NCBI GenBank assembly: GCA_905372605.1 | Contig: CAJPPQ010000006.1 | Span: 1-22,685 of the forward strand | Direction of reading: 5' to 3' | DNA from: Porphyromonadaceae bacterium | Lineage (GTDB): Bacteria > Bacteroidota > Bacteroidia > Bacteroidales > Paludibacteraceae | DNA length: 22,685 nucleotides | Shown here: positions 22,685 to 22,685 of the stretch, piece after piece | Position numbering within the stretch: position 1 is the first letter of the stretch | Layout of the letters: each line of letters starts with the position of its first letter | The notes under the pieces: generated by a model | Told to the model about the DNA's origin: nothing | Database searches by the model: none | Seen by the model: only the letters and a program-made list of their open reading frames with translations | Made by a program: the position numbers and the translations under genes

Positions 22685-22685
22685 G

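Larger units (their letters stand above)
386..22685. mobile_element. Left part of a temperate siphovirus prophage
   Basis: Integrase, lysogeny/early operon, lysis cassette, head genes and tail genes including a tape measure protein follow one another without recognisable host genes. The left boundary lies between about 268 and 386; the attachment core cannot be identified because the other end is outside the window. Terminase and DNA replication genes are absent and must lie to the right. The contractile-tail genes (sheath, baseplate spike) of a myovirus are not seen, and a 1054-aa tape measure gene is present, so a long non-contractile tail is most likely. Confidence 0.85.

Noticed and set aside
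1..22685. CRISPR arrays, insertion sequences or inverted-repeat transposon ends
   Set aside because: No regularly spaced repeats, transposase motifs or paired terminal repeats were seen.

Overview
The window is the left (integrase) end of a temperate tailed-phage genome, most likely a prophage of a Bacteroidales host. Evidence for the host group is the run of Bacteroides-type promoters (TAnnTTTG at -7, in one case TTTG at -33), weak or absent Shine-Dalgarno sequences before many genes, a Bacteroidetes-type tyrosine integrase, and structural proteins of the kind found in Bacteroidetes siphoviruses. Species cannot be named from what is visible. Terminase and replication genes are not in the window, so the element continues past base 22685.

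Bases 1-385 are probably host DNA plus the phage left end: a strong terminator (21-54), a structured ~200-base stretch ending in a second terminator (239-270), a likely integrase promoter, and two direct repeats just before the integrase start. The integrase (386-1696, +) runs convergently into a seven-gene minus-strand operon (5986 to 1703). Five successive junctions in that operon overlap by 4 nt and the last by 10 nt. In transcription order it encodes two unknown proteins, a short SNF2-type helicase, a 69-aa protein, an IbrA-like PP-loop (PAPS-reductase family) protein, an IbrB-like ParB-fold protein and an XRE/HTH regulator. Its promoter at about 6045-6076 contains a perfect 15-bp palindrome over the -7 box, a natural operator.

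The late genes are also on the minus strand. From 13992 down to 6145 lie a ClpP-type prohead protease fused to a scaffold-like tail, major capsid protein, probable tail tube protein, an unknown 205-aa protein, portal, a DUF6712-like connector, an LRR-containing probable tail fibre/adhesin, a 65-aa protein, then a lysis cassette: four-TM holin, M15 peptidase endolysin, and a lipoprotein with a C-terminal membrane segment that looks like a unimolecular spanin. A second block, from 22232 down to 14773, is the tail module: tape measure, tail-terminator-like, chaperone-like, HK97-gp10-like and two large distal-tail proteins. The end of a further minus-strand gene is cut by the right edge.

Two plus-strand genes interrupt these blocks, each with its own Bacteroides-type promoter: a 208-aa lipoprotein (14112-14738) between tail and head modules, and a 78-aa membrane protein (22296-22532) next to the tape measure gene. 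Both have the form of 'morons', genes a lysogen can express independently of the lytic programme. The least explained parts are the IbrA/IbrB-SNF2-HTH operon, the two morons, and the structured RNA-like region at the left end.
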